DNA of 64,000 nt from Lactarius indigo (GCA_025766275.1 JAFKAC010000003.1:620001-684000), one strand, 5' to 3'. Shown: positions 45,050-57,461, numbered from the stretch's first letter. Notes: a model not told the origin generated them from the sequence alone. Translations and numbers: made by a program.

Positions 45050-45528
45050 TGTCATGTTTTGGTTTTCGACCCTTACTGTACCGGTTGCAACTACGGCGGT
45101 AAGGTATATTAGTTGCGGACTTACGGTAACACGGTGATACGGTAGCACGATAGGAGATACTGTACTGATAGCTGACTGAGGACGAACGCCACCGATACTA
45201 GTACTAGTAGTACTAGGGTTTGAGATACTTACGCGATACGTTGGACGCTACTTACTGTGACTCATAGCAGCGCTTCTAAGCCTGCTGGTTTGTGTATTTA
45301 AACTGTCTCGTGAAGACCAAGATACGCCATCTTGGTCTTCTTGAATCGTCACTTGTGTTCACTTCTCTCTCTCTCTTTCTCTCTCTCTATCGGCTTCTCT
45401 TGTGAGAGCAGCGCACCTTCGAGTGTTCACTATCGCCTACGCTTGGACCTCCGTGTTTTCAAGGCATCCGCTAAGTTGTTATCGCCTCCATCGAGCTCAA
45501 GTCGAGCTAACGTCGTGACGACGTTACA
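45050..45528 (+). repeat. 3' LTR of A2
   Basis: 479 bp, preceded by GAAAAGGAGGTGA. It starts TGTCATG where the 5' LTR has TGTCACG. Confidence 0.9.
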
Positions 45529-47454
45529 TCGTAGAATTTAACGGACCTACCAGGTTCTGCCCAGTTGAGTTCAACTTCGACCACCTGTGTTGGGTAGAAG
45601 TTACGTGGAACCCCATAGACTCTCAGTGGGATGCAGTACGACCAGCAGGACCTAGATATCACTGTGATATTGACGCGTGAGAGCTCAATAGTCGAGCCGA
45701 TTGGGGCCCTATCGACGGAGAAGTGAGAGAACACTCTACCAGAGAAGTGGTGTCAGAGGAAGAGCAAAGCCAAGGAGAGGGCGAGGGGCGAGAGCCAAAT
45801 CAAATGGAAACTAGCGGAGGAGCAATACAAGATCTCCTTCTTGAACGAGCTGAGTCCGCCCATATCACAGAACCAGAGCCAATTCACGTTCGATCGCCAG
45901 CCATCATGGCAACTATCACGCAAGCCATGGAAGACGTGGCGCTTGAAGAATCACACGCTATACGAGCAGAGGCAAGAGAAGCACTCATGCCCATCCACCC
46001 AGAAACCGGAAGACGGATGACGGCCGATGACGCCGCAATATTTCGAGCAATAGGGTCCGACAGAGGGGACCCACCATCAGGAAGACCCATCGCATTGGAA
46101 CTACCTCCAGGAGTAGGTGGACCCAGTGGAGACCCGCCACTGCCACCAGGAGGAGGAGTCCCCTTCGACATACGAAGAACCGAGCCGCTGCGAGGACCAC
46201 CCAGTGGACCGCCAGGAGGAGGCGGAGGAGGTGGAGGAGGAGGAGGAGATGCCAGAGGAGGAGGAGGACATCATAATGAGAAACTCACCAGCGAGCCACC
46301 CTCCATTTTTGACGGAGACAGACTCAAAATAGACCAATTCCTGACACAGTGGCATGTCTATTGGGGCATGAATTTGGACGCCCCCATCATGCGAAACGAC
46401 TACAGGAGATGCCTCCTGTTCCCTATCCTACATCAAAGGCGGAGCAGTCAGCGAATGGGTACTATCCTTCCTGAACTGGCTTAATCGGCAGATACAACGA
46501 GGGATCAGTCCCTATACTCCAGCGCTCTGGGAAGCTGTTGCCGACGGTTTCAGCCAATGCTTTGAAAATACGCTAGAACGAGAGCAAGCCCAAGCCATAT
46601 TGTGCAAAGGCTACAAGATGACGGGCGAGGACATTGACAAGTACGTCAATGACTTTGAACAGCTCGCACGGAAGGCTCACTATCGCCTCAATGAACTGCA
46701 AACCATCGATCTTTTCACATCGGGTTTGCCCAAGGAACTCTTCAAGAATGCGTTCCAGTTTGATGACCCTGTCACATTCGACGACTGGAAGAGAGCCGTC
46801 CTCAAGCGGCAGAAGAACTATATCCACCTCAAAGCGAGGCTCAACGAGTATAAAAACACGACGACACAGCAGAAGAAGCAAAGCAGCAATGCAGGGTGGA
46901 CGCTTCCACAAAACTTACCGCACACTAACCCTTGGGCAATGGACACCTCGGCCGACCACGCTAAAGTGAGACTGGCAGGGTCCGAAGATATCGATTTTAA
47001 CAAGCCGCCACATCACAACTGGCCCGCACCACCGTTCCCACCACGAGGAGGACCCGGAGTCAGAGGACGAGGGAGAGGAGCATCCCGAAGGGACTTAAGG
47101 AATGTCCTTTGCTATAATTGTCACGCTCCAGGACATCTCTCACGAAATTGCCCACATCCACGCACCCCGCAACAATGGCCAACCGCTCCATCCAGCAGCC
47201 ACATGACCGAAACCACCGGGTATCCCCAAGGACCCATTTCACAATACGCGCCTTCGCAGTATGCACCATCGCTGCCGGGATACATGTCGCCGACACCGAG
47301 CATAACACCCACGCCCCAGATCAATGCGGCAAGCACGAAAACAGCAGGAGAGCAGGCGAAGGAATGGCTCACACAGGTAGCCAATAGTACGGACGAAGTG
47401 AAAGACCTCATACTTCAAGACCTGTGGGGAAAAGAGGGTTTTCAGGATGCCTAA
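45529..47454 (+). pseudogene. A1 gag (with its first 50 codons at 30848-30990)
   Basis: Collinear with A3 gag: VEFNGPTRFCPVEFNFDHLC, then the Glu-rich segment, the Gly-rich tract (46215-46260), the capsid region (GMNLDAPIMRNDYRRCLLF; YKMTGEDIDKYVNDFEQLAR) and a CCHC knuckle CYNCHAPGHLSRNC (47112-47153). It is broken by TGA 45678-45680 (CGA in A3) and a +1 insertion near 46420. It ends TAA after the slippery GGGTTTT (47436-47442). Confidence 0.85.
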
Positions 47455-50400
47455 ACCCGTCAGTCTGGGTGAGGGCCTTACATTGTAATTCTGTAATCGT
47501 GACAACGCGCTATCGATCATTACGAATCCCAGTAACTGTCCGAACGGAATATCAAACGACTGAAACCAACGTGTTGGTCGACTCCGGAGTGACCGACAAT
47601 TTCATCCGACCAAGTATGGCAAAATGGGCAGGAGTCCCGGTACATCCATTAGAAACGCCACGCAAAATATGGAACATAGATAATACAGAAAACAAAGCTG
47701 GGTTAATCACTCATTATGTTAACCTAGAAGTGAAAACACGAGGACAGATAAAGCAGATGACCTTCCTGGTCACGGATCTCGGAAGCGAAGACATCGTCCT
47801 TGGCTACCCATGGCTCAGCACCTTCGAACCTACCATTCGGTGGGCTACGGCAACAATACACCCCGACATGCAGCCAGTAGTGCTAGCCACTACAGAGGCG
47901 CTGCTCACAACAACCGCTACTCAGGCCCTGATAGTGGCCGAGAAAGAAGACATCGTACGAGAACTAGAAGAAGAAACGTACGCTAGAGCCACTACTTCGA
48001 CAGAGCTGGCCATACAAGCAAAGCAGCAACAAGCAACGACCGTACTTCCCCCAGAATATGCCGCATTCAGTAGGCTGTTCAGCGAGCAAGCCTCGCATCG
48101 CTTCCCCCTGGCTCAGCCGTGGGACCACGCAATCGACTTTAAACCATCCGCGCCAGCCGCTATAGATTGCAAGATATATCCCATGACGCAGAAAGAAGAA
48201 GGCGAACTCAAGGAGTTCTTAGACAAAAAATTGAAACAGGGCTATCTATGCCCTTCCATCTCCCCGTACGCATCATCTTTCTTTTTCATTAAAAAGAAGG
48301 ACGGGAAGCTACGACCGGTACAGGATTACCGGGTCATCAACTCACACACTATTCACAACCAATACCCATTACCACTTATTCAGGACCTCATCCTCGACCT
48401 CAGCAACGCCCACATCTACACCAAACTTGACATTCGGTGGGGTTACAACAATGTACGTATCTGCGACGGAGACCAGGAGAAGGTGGCATTCAAAACCAAA
48501 TTCGGCCTCTTTGAGCCCACGGTCATGTTCTTCGGCCTCACCAATTCCCCTGCAACCTTCCAAGCGATGATGAACCACATCTACCGGGACACGATAGCGG
48601 CGCATGAACGCCTCGGGACTACGATACGTGTCTATATGGATGACATTGGGATCGCCACTCATTTCGATCATGACCTTGCAGCCCACACCGCGGCGGTACG
48701 CGATGTCCTCTGTGTGGTGGAAGAGCACGACCTGTACTTCAAATTGGAAAAATGCCTCTTTCACCAGCCGCGAATGGATTACCTGGGGGTAATCCTTGAA
48801 AGGGGGGTAACTCGCATGGACCCCGTAAAAGTTCAGGGCATCAAAGACTGGCCAACACCCACGAAGGTCAAGGATGTTCGATCCTTCCTCGGTTTCTGCA
48901 ACTTTTACAGACTGTTCATTCGTGGCTTCGCCAATCACGCCAAACCACTCACCAAACTAACGCGAAAAGACGAAGAATGGCGATGGACAAGCGAAGAAGA
49001 CAAGGCATTCAACACGCTGAAAAACCTCGTGACGGAGGAACTGGTCCTGGCGCACCCGGTACTCCAAGACCCATTCGAACTAGAAGTCGACGCGTCAGGA
49101 TACGCAGTGGGAGCCATCCTGTTACAGAAAAAGTCTGACGGAAAGCGACACCCCATAGGATACTACTCCGCAACGCTCTCGGAAGCAGAACGAAATTACG
49201 ATATTTATGACCTGGAGCTGCTGGCAATCGTCAAAGCACTGAGAAATTGGAGGCCATTGCTCGCGGGAGCCCCGCACAAGATCAAAATTTACTCCGATCA
49301 CCTCAATCTGCAGTACTGGAAGTCGCCGCAGAAGATCAGTCGACAAGTCGCTCGGGAAGTACTCGAACTCTCCGAGTACGACTTTGAGATTCACCACATT
49401 AAAGGGAAAAATAACGGAAGAGCGGACGCCTTATCAAGACGGCCTGACTACGACCAAGGGGCTGAAGACAACAGCAAGGTCGTCGTTCTCCCTCCCGAAG
49501 TCTTTGTGAGAACCCTCAACGCTGCACGCACCTTCATCGCGAATCCAAATCTACAACAACCACGCCACCAACAAGACGAAGAAGTCATCAAGATGTGGGT
49601 AGACCCCCATCAGCTAAAGAAAATACAGGGAGAGTGGTACAAGGACGGTAGGTTTGTGATAACCAGACCCGCGTCAACACACCGCGTCCTAATACACAAT
49701 CATCACGACCTACCGATACATGGCCATCTGGGGATCGTGAGAACCCAACGAATCTTGGAACGACACTACTGGTGGCCGCGACTGCGACGGGACGTATGTG
49801 AGTACGTACAAGGATGTACGGAGTGCCAACGAAACAAGGTAAACACTCGACCCATACGGGCTGCGCTGCATCCCATCACGCCAATACTGGAAGCCACGCC
49901 GTTTTACACGGTGGCAATGGACTTCATCACGAAACTCCCCTCGTCAAAGGGGTATGATAGCATACTAACCGTCACCGACCATGACTGTAGCAAGGCCTCC
50001 ATCTTCATTCCATGTAAAGAAGAGATCACAGCAGAGGAAACGGCTGCCCTGTACATAACCCACGTCTTCAAACGTTTTGGGTTACCGCGTAAAATCATCA
50101 GTGACCGCGACCCGCGCTTCGCGTCAAAGTTTGCCCGAGAGGCATGCCGAATTCTAGGGATTCAGCAGAACATATCAACAGCGTATCACCCACGCACCGA
50201 CGGGCAGTCTGAAAGGACCAACCAATGGTTGGAACAATACTTACGCTTCTGGGTGAATGAGCGTCAAGATGACTGGACCACTTATCTGCCAATCGCCGAA
50301 TTCGCGCATAACAACTGGCCACATGAACACACCAAGCAGTCGCCATTTCAACTTCTAATGGGATACAACCCTCAAGTGGATTGGACTGATAAGCCATCCC

Positions 50401-51035
50401 CGATTCCCCTCGTAACCGCACGACTAACACAGCTGAAAGAAGCTAGAGACAACGCCCAACGCCTTATAAAGAAGGCTCAGGAGTCATGGGTGCGCAACAA
50501 AGATACGCCCAAGTTCAGCGTCAACGACCTCGTGTGGCTCGAGGGCAGGCATCTTCGGACCAACCAGCCCACAGCAAAATTAGCGGCGCGACGCCACAGA
50601 CCCTTCCGGGTAACACAGGTGATGTCCCCTTACAACTATCGATTGGAACTTCCCACGCAGTGGAGTATCCACCCAGTGTTTCACATCGATCTTCTCACCC
50701 CGTACAAGCAAACCCTTTTACATGGGGAAAACTTCACACGACCACCGCCCGAATTGATAGACGGAGAAGAGGAATACGAGGTCGAGGCCATTCTAGACAC
50801 TCGGCATTTCGGCAGAGGAAGACGCCTCCAATACCTCATCAAATGGAAGGGGTATCCGGACTCGGAGAACCAGTGGGTCAATAAGGATGACGTCTTTGCG
50901 CCGGAAGCACTCCGCCTGTATCAGGAAACGCAGACCCACAGCAAAAGAGATAAAGTGGGGGTTATTCGAACAGAGGACAGTCATCCCCTCTTCCTTCGCT
51001 CAGCCATTACTCTCATGCCCACTTCTCCATTGTGA
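47439..51035 (+). pseudogene. A1 pol, nearly complete
   Basis: Protease VLVDSGVTDNF, RT with YMDDIGIATHFDHD, RNase H ELEVDASGYAVGAI, integrase zinc region (HDLPIHGHLGIVRT, CTECQRN) and DDE residues (VAMDFITK, ISDRDPRF, GQSERTNQ) are all present. The chromodomain (EEYEVEAILDTRHFGRGRRL, YLIKWKGYPDSENQWVN) follows. The frame stops at TGA 51033-51035 where A2 and A3 have CGA. The 3' extension continues after the copia-like solo LTR as an open frame at 51716-52795. Confidence 0.85.
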
Positions 51036-51088
51036 CATGTCACACAAGCACAGCTCCTCGACTCCCTCGCAGAAGACGCCCGCGCCCT

Positions 51089-51715
51089 TGTTGATAAGTG
51101 ACCCTTGCGCACTTAGCGGCTCATATGGACCGGACTTGCAGCATGGACTGCTTTAGATTAGATATACAGGACTTGTAGATTAGATACTGATTGATCTGTA
51201 CAATCTGGACTTACCATTGCGTCATCTATGACATCACTGTAGTTCTATGACATCATGCATCCGGACTCTGCGTTGTATAACGCCTTTGTACTTTCCTTTG
51301 TTCCGTACTTAGCTTTATCTTTATTATGATGTCACTATGATATCATTTGCTTCTGGACTCTCCTTATTCTTTCTTTCCTTGTTCTCAGAACGTCCACTCC
51401 TTTGTCCGTTTGTAGAACAATACTTCCTTGTACTGCGTGACTTAGTGTTACATCCCTTGTACAGTGTCACTACCAGAAAGTGTATAAGTAGAGTACCATG
51501 TACGCTCCTGGTCCACATCAGTTCTCACTGCTTGTGTGCCAGGTAAGCTCCCTTCTCTCCAATGTAACAACATCAGTTCTCACTGCTTGTGTGCCAGACT
51601 TCACCTCTGCTTCACTCTACTAGATTCCCTGTTGCTGCTTCCAGCCACCCAGCTTGTCTCACCACAGAACACTTTGTCCCTCTGTGAGTAAGCTATCTAT
51701 GTGTGCTGTTCATCA
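51089..51715 (+). repeat. Solo LTR, copia-like, in A1
   Basis: The 627-bp insert starts TGTTGATAAG and ends TTCATCA. It is flanked by GCCCT at 51084-51088 and 51716-51720, and has a TATA-like GTATAAGTA (51481-51489). TGTTGA...ATCA ends are common for Ty1/copia LTRs. No internal region is present, which fits LTR-LTR recombination. Confidence 0.8.
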
Positions 51716-52795
51716 GCCCTCTTGGCTGAGGACGACGACACCGAAGTTCCCAACACTCAGCTCACGCCATGGACGCCTCTTGCACCAACAGAGGGGCCTA
51801 TCACCGCACAAGAATGGATCAACGTCGTCACCAAATTCCCAGACCCAACGACTACCCCTGACGACGACCGAGCCGTCGTCCACGTCTTCCGAAACGATCG
51901 CGGCGAGCGCGAACCCATCGCCGCTATCCCCCCAAGCGACGACCTCATCGGCGTTCGTGGAGTTTTCCCGAGCAACGACCAGCGTTCAAGCGCTGATGGA
52001 GTACGAGTTGGAGGGCTGGAAGAGGGTAGCGGCAGCGTGGCAGAAGGAGCAGCTGGACTCGGCAGCGGCCCGACTGAGGGAGATGCGCAAGCATCGGCAG
52101 CGATGGCGGCAGCTGAGGCTGGCCATGACGACGAAGATTATTACCCGGCGAGACACACCTTCCTTCGAACGAAATGCGACCCTGATAATCCCCTTGTCAC
52201 ACCCTGGCTCGTCTACACCGACGGCTCCCCCATGTATCGAGGACGTGTGCGCGTGCCTGGTGCCGCCGATCACCGTCCGTTCACCGCCGCCGAGGACCCT
52301 GCGCATGTCATTGCGCCTGAAGGGTTCCGGGCAAACCGACAACCCCATCACATTCGATACCCCATCACCGGGCCGGACGGAGTAGAGCGGGACGCATCGC
52401 ACGTCCAGATCATCGGAGGGGCGGACCCCCTCATACTAGGGGTTATACCGGGCTCACCACACGTCTATGGTAAGCCCTTCTACGCTGAGCCCCATGTGTC
52501 TGCCGCGTTCCGCCCCACGTATCCGCACGAAGACCTTGTCGTCTTCGAAGCAGACAAAATCACCGACCACGTGCTCAATCGCATCAACGATGAGTCGCTC
52601 ACTGCGGAGGTCACGCACTTCCGTGCGGCCAGCTACAAGCTGGATCGACTTCGGGCTAGGGTGAGCCAACTCCGCGCGATGATTGAGTGTGCGCAGGACG
52701 ACCGGTGCGACGCCATTTACCACCTGGAGCGCACTACCGCCTTGGAGCGCATCGCTGACGAGCAGCGCGATTGGCCGCCTCACAACTTTCGGTGA
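51716..52795 (+). pseudogene. A1 pol 3' extension, downstream of the solo LTR
   Basis: The frame continues ALLAEDDDTEVPNTQLTPWT, then the DDYYPARHxFLRTK-type and YPITGPDGVERDASHVQIIG segments, and a closing helical part (LTAEVTHFRAASYKLDRLRA) that ends NFR-TGA. It is the same C-terminal region as A3 pol. There are no internal stops, but it is cut off from pol by the TGA at 51033 and the solo LTR. Confidence 0.8.
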
Positions 52796-52825
52796 GTCTG
52801 GGGTCTCACACTAAAAGGAGGGTGA

Positions 52826-53339
52826 TGTTACGTTTCGACTTGTATGACTGAGGACCCTTACTGTACTGGTTGCAACTACAGCGGTAAGGTAGATTAGTTG
52901 CGGACTTACGATAGGCGATACGAGTACAATAGGAGATTGCACGATGATTGCTGACTGAGAACGACGCCACTAATACTAGTAGTAGTAGTATTAGGACTTG
53001 AGCTACTTACGCGACACGTTGGACGCTACCATACTGTGACTCATAGCAGCGCTTCTAAGCCTGCTAGTTTGTGTATTTAAACTGTCTTGTGAAGACCAAG
53101 ATACGCCATCTTGGTCTTCTTGAATCGTCACTTATTTCCTCTTCCTTCTCATCTCCATCCCAGGAAAGTTGTCCGACTCTGCTCGTGACTAGAACATTCG
53201 ACTTGCCAGTGTACCTCCGTGTATTCACTAAGGCGAGGGCTTGGACCTCCGTGTCTTCAAGTCAACAAGAACTGTCGTACTGCTAAGTTGTTACCACCAT
53301 CTCGCGCTCAAGTCGAGCTAACGTCGTGACGACGTTACA
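52826..53339 (+). repeat. 3' LTR of A1
   Basis: 514 bp, same length as the 5' LTR, preceded by the purine tract AAAAGGAGGGTGA. The base pair TG at 30373-30374 in the 5' LTR is CA here (52879-52880). Both derive from an ancestral CG. Confidence 0.9.
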
Positions 53340-54603
53340 CTTCAGGTAGTGGAGGACATTCTCTGGGAGGAAGTATGCCGGCAGGCGGAGGAGGCCCTGC
53401 GGGAAGCACAGGAGGCCATCATGGAGGTGGTGCGCCTGGAGGTGGAGGTGGTGTGCCTGGAGGTAGAGGCAGTGCGCCTGGAGGTGGAGGTGGTGCGCCT
53501 GGAGGTGGAGGCAGTGCGCCTGGAGGTGGAGGTGGTGCACCTGGAGGTGGAGGCAGTGTGCCTGGAGGTGGAGGCGGTGCGCCTGGAGGCAGAGCAGGCA
53601 CTGGGGGTGCAGCTGCAGGAGGAGCCCCGAATGGACGACTTGGAGGGAACCCACCCCCAGAATTTACCGGAGACCGATAAACCAGCCAGGTGTTTCTCAA
53701 TGCTTTCTCCCTCTATCGAGGAATGAATCCAAATGTTTAGCAATTAGTCCTCCTGTATTCCTGAGCAATGACCCTCCTTTCATATATCAGAGGGCCATTG
53801 GTGGACGACTGGGTAGAAGAACAAATTCAATGGCTAGTAGACCAACTAGCAGGAGGAGTGGCCATGAATGCAGAGAATTTGTGGAACACCATAGAAACGC
53901 GCTTCACTCAGGCATACACCGACACCACTCAACAACAAAAAGCCTGACATGCCATTCAGACCCTTCGGATGGAAAAAGAAGACATTGACACATACATCGC
54001 CAAGTTCTCGAATCTGGCAAACAAGGCCGGGTACAATAAAGACAAAGCCACCACCCTGGAAATTTTCCAGAAGGGACTACCAAATGCACTCATGGTCAAC
54101 ACAATCAAGTTCCATCATCTGATAACATGGGATGATTGGAAGGCAGCAGTCACCCTCCAGCAGGCCGAATACCTCCTTCTCAAAGATAAACTTACCAAAG
54201 GGAAGGGCAACAAAAGAGGAGGGGCCTCAAGGGATCAATGGCTGTCCACGCTAAACAAAAACAGAGACCCAAACACAATGGATGTAAGTTGCACCCGAGC
54301 CTGCACCGCTATGACAGATGACAAAAAAAGGCAACTTCAAAAAGAAGGAAGATGCTTCTGCTGCAAAGGGCAAGGACACATCTTGCGCTTCTGCCCCCAG
54401 AAACCAGCAACAACTGCTAAAGCTGCAGACACCACTACTCCCACTCCAACCACGGCCACCATATCCATGATGGCCTCATGACCCCTGTCAAATGAAGAAC
54501 AAGCGGAAGCACAAGTAGCTGCTTTATTTGCCCAGAGTCCCGAAGTCTGCGAACTTATGGTGGATAAACTGTTTGGACAAAAGAAGGATTTTCTCAACGC
54601 TTG
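53340..54603 (+). pseudogene. B1 gag, central and C-terminal part
   Basis: A Gly-rich repeat (PGGGGGAPGGGGSAPGGGG type, 53430-53600) leads into GNPPPEFTGDR and then the capsid helices (LLSYIRGPLVDDWVEEQIQW, DIDTYIAKFSNLANKAGY). A CCHC-like knuckle reads CFCCKGQGHILRFC (54355-54396), with one Arg changed to Cys compared with B2. Stops include TAA 53678-53680, TGA 53762-53764, TGA 53945-53947 and TGA 54479-54481. In B2 these last three positions read as sense codons (CGA or similar). Confidence 0.75.
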
Positions 54604-55561
54604 AACCTGGCGGCCTGGGCTAGAGCTTTAAAACTTAGCGTGTATACTAGCAGATTCTGATCTATGTGAATCCCAGTTCTTTTCAAATCTGCACATGCAA
54701 CAGCCAAACGAAACATTCTAATCAATTCAGGAGCAATGGACAATTTCATAAGTACAAACCTCCTGAAACAACTCAAAATTGCCTGGCTACCTACGGAATG
54801 GTCTATCAAAATATGGAACATAGATGGGACCCAGAATCAAGGGGGAGAGATCACCTCTTTTACGGACTTAACCATCTGGACTGGAGAAAAAATCCAAAAT
54901 CTCTGGTTCCTTATCACCGACTTAGGAAACGATGAAGTTATCCTCGGATACCCCTGGTTCACAGCCTTCAAACCAAAATTCCATTGGCGAGACACCACCA
55001 TTGATGAAGAATTTCAACTGGCTGTGATTACAAGTCTTAATTTGTCAGATGAAGCCATGCCTATGGAGTCCACTATCAAGGCATTGGAGACGTACCAACT
55101 TGACGAATTAGCTTGGGAGTGGCTGGAACAAGAAGATGAGCCATGTATCCGACTATGCAAAACCACTATGGCATCAGAATTAGCCCAATGAGAAGCGGCT
55201 AAGAAACCTCAAAAGATGTTCAAAGAAATGGTCCCCAAAGAATACTGGAGACATTGGAAGGTCTTTAGCAAGGAAGCATCACAATGCTTTCCCCCATCAA
55301 GAACATGGGACCACACCATTTACTTAGTCCCCAACACCCCCAAAACCATGGACTGCAAGGTGTACCCATTAACTGTCCCAGAAACCGAGAAACTGTCAGA
55401 ATTTGTCACTGAACATCTGGAAAAACAATACATCCAACCATTGAAATCGCCTTACGCATCCCTGTTCTTCTTCATCAAGAAGAAAGATGGAAAACTACGC
55501 CCCATGCAGGACTATCGACGCCTCAATGAAGTTACTGTGAAAAATCACTACCTGCTCCCTC
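54604..55561 (+). pseudogene. B1 pol, protease and RT start
   Basis: It reads protease-like ILINSGAMDNFISTNLLKQL, where the catalytic Asp of DSG is Asn, then EVILGYPWFTAF. The RT N-terminus follows: [19 protein letters not shown]. It ends abruptly at NHYLLP where the A5 LTR starts. A TGA lies near 55190. Confidence 0.75.
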
Positions 55562-56071
55562 TGTAATGTCGTCATGATGTTAGCTTGACTTGAGCTCGAT
55601 GAAGGCGGTAACAACTTAGTGGATAGTCACGACAACGCGGAGGTCCGTGCTCTTGCCTTAGTGAATACTTTGAGGTACACTGGCAAGTCTTGCTGACACT
55701 TGTAAAGATAGTAGAGGTCAAGAAGGAAATCAGACGAGAGAAGACAGAAACAAGTGACGATTCAAGAAGACCAAGATGGCGTATCTTGGTCTTCACAACA
55801 GTCTTAAATACAAGTCGAGCAGGCTTACAAGCGCTGCTATGAGTCACAGTAGGTAGTGTCCAACGTATTGCAGAAATGGCTTGAACCCTAATACTACTAG
55901 TACCTGTACTAGTAATGAGTCATGTCCTCAGTCAGCTATCACGTGCAATCTCCTATCGTACTTCATCATAAAGGCCTAAGGCCGCGAGTCCGTGACTAAT
56001 CTACCTTACTGCCATAGTCACAACTGGTACAGTAAGGGTCCACAAGTCAGAGTACCAACCAAAACATAACA
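55562..56071 (-). repeat. 3' LTR of A5 (510 bp)
   Basis: On the plus strand TGTAATGTCGTCATGATGTT at the end corresponds to TGTAACGTCGTCACGACGTT of the A1/A2 LTRs, with three CG-to-TG changes in 20 bases. The AAGACCAAGAT hairpin is kept (55769-55796). Confidence 0.85.
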
Positions 56072-56101
56072 TCACCCTCTCTTTTAGCGTGAGACCCCGA
56101 C

Positions 56102-56902
56102 TCACTGAAAATTGCAAGCAGGCCAGTCCCTCTGCTCATCGGCGATACGCTCCAATGCCATGGTGCGCTCCAGCCGATAGATGCAGTCGCGCTTATCATC
56201 CTGTGTGCACACGATCATAGCGCAAAGCTGACTCACCTGTGTGTGCAGTCGATCGAGTTCAAAGCTGGCCATGTGGTAGTGCATCACTTTGGCCGTGAGT
56301 GTCTCATCGTTGATATGGTTGAGCGCGTGGTCAGTGATCTTGTCAGCAGTGAAGACAACCAGGTCTTCATGCAGGTACATTGGGCAGAGGGCGGCGGACA
56401 CATGCGGTTCGGTGTAAAGGGGCTTACTGTACACGTGCGGAGAGCCTGGTATCACTCCCAATATCAAAGGGTCCACTCCGCCGATGATCTGCACATGCGA
56501 GGTGTCCCTCGTCACTCCGTCGGGTCTGGTGATGGGGTATGGAATGTGATGGGGTCTTCAATTCACCCGGAACCCTTCAGGCGCAATAACGTGCGTGGGG
56601 TTGTCAGTGGCGGTGAACGGACGGTGGTCGGCGGCGCCTGGTACACGCACACGTCCTTGATACATGGGGGACCTGTTGGTGTAGATGAGCCAGGGAGTGA
56701 TGAGGGGATTATCAGCGTTGTGTTTCGTTCAAAGGAAGGTGTGTCTCGCTGGGTAATAATCTTTGTTGTCATGGCCAGCCTCAGCTGCTGCCATCGCTGC
56801 TGTTGCTCGTGCATCTCCCTCAGTCGGGCTGCAGCTGAGTCGAGCTGTTCCTTCTGCCACTCTGCTGCCACTCTCTTCCACCCCTCCAACTCGTACTCCA
56901 GG
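56102..56902 (-). pseudogene. A5 pol 3' extension, degenerate
   Basis: The last open part (56515-56102) reads SHVQIIGGVDPLILGVIPGS, HEDLVVFTADKITDHALNHI and a helical end, ending NFQ-TGA. Upstream, the pol frame has two TGA stops (after ARHTFL and after FRVN), while the overlapping +1 frame (LEYELEGWKRVAAEWQKEQL) stays open to KGSG-TGA. Confidence 0.75.
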
Positions 56903-56920
56903 TGTAACGCCGTCACAGCG

Positions 56921-57461
56921 TGTAACGCCACTACAGGGGCGTTAAGTGCAACCTGCACTAAGTCAGTCGATCTGTCGGTAGTCAAAGCTCACAGGCTTGA
57001 CTTCAGTAGTAATGGTGCACAAGAGTCACAAGGACGTTCGCCACTTGGACTGTAGAGGAAGGCTAAGACGCGAAGGCCTAGCGAAGACAAGGATCGGGGG
57101 GTTCGCGAGACTGCGAGTAGACGAGTGTAGTATTACACAAGAAGTCTAGTCTACCGTACAAGCTAGGTAGCACTAGGCTTAAATACGTCGGGTCTACAGA
57201 GTGGGCGTAGGGTCAATCCCTATCGGAGAACAAAGGTAAGGCATAAATGGGAACAAAGGGAGAATCACGCGGGTCCGTGCGTGAGTGAGAAATGAATGGA
57301 AACTAGCACATGTCGAGCCCTATCGAAAGATAACAACGATAAGCGGGGCACGTGATAGGAACCGGGTAATCGTAAAGTCCGCGTAATCATACAGGGCTCG
57401 TAATATGGGTGATAAGGAATAAGTGGAAGTAAGAAAAGAATGAGTCCGGAAAATCGTAACA
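56921..57461 (-). repeat. 3' LTR of B2 (541 bp)
   Basis: Read on the minus strand: TGTTACGATTTTC to GTGGCGTTACA. It holds TATTTAAG and AGACTAGACTT (57152-57142), and is similar to the B1 LTR throughout. Confidence 0.85.

Larger units (their letters stand above)
30991..45528 (+). mobile_element. Gypsy family A copy A2, nested in A1 and host of A3
   Basis: LTRs are 30991-31469 and 45050-45528 (479 bp each), with duplication TCGTA at 30986-30990 and 45529-45533. The internal part is interrupted by A3 (36625-44567) in the pol 3' extension. It lacks about 1.17 kb between gag capsid and protease compared with A3. The LTRs differ at two positions by eye, both CG against TG. Confidence 0.92.
30320..53339 (+). 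mobile_element. Gypsy family A copy A1 (Tf1/sushi-type chromovirus), nested host of A2
   Basis: LTRs are 30320-30833 and 52826-53339 (514 bp each), with target-site duplication CTTCA at 30315-30319 and 53340-53344. The internal sequence is 30834-30990 plus 45529-52825. It contains the whole of A2 (with A3) in gag and a copia-like solo LTR in the pol 3' extension. The two LTRs differ at about eight positions by eye. Stops and a +1 shift in gag make it defective. Confidence 0.9.
29203..55561 (+). mobile_element. Gypsy family B copy B1, split by nested insertions
   Basis: The parts are the 5' LTR and gag start (29203-30319) and gag centre to reverse transcriptase start (53340-55561). They are separated by the A1 insertion and its duplicated CTTCA. 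Rejoining across CTTCA continues the Gly-rich gag reading that B2 has at the same place. The 3' half is absent: at 55561 a minus-strand family A copy interrupts RT. B1 is old, with at least five stops and very few CpG. Confidence 0.85.
55562..56902 (-). mobile_element. Gypsy family A copy A5, 3' part only (minus)
   Basis: Read on the minus strand it ends with an LTR (56071-55562). It is preceded by a purine tract (GAGAGGGTGA) and the pol 3' extension from 56902. The upstream remainder is cut off by the B2 LTR at about 56903-56921 and would lie beyond the window. It sits in B1 RT. Many CG sites of the family consensus are TG or CA. Confidence 0.8.

Noticed and set aside
53430..53600. Periodic short repeat as a CRISPR-like array or minisatellite of its own
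   Set aside because: The period reflects Gly-rich codons of gag; there are no spacers and the organism is a fungus.
53349..53726. Repeating LEVEVV/LEVEAV ORF and its minus-strand Pro-rich and His-rich counterparts
   Set aside because: These are other-frame readings of the Gly-rich gag tract of B1; the Gly-rich frame joins correctly to the flanking gag sequence.
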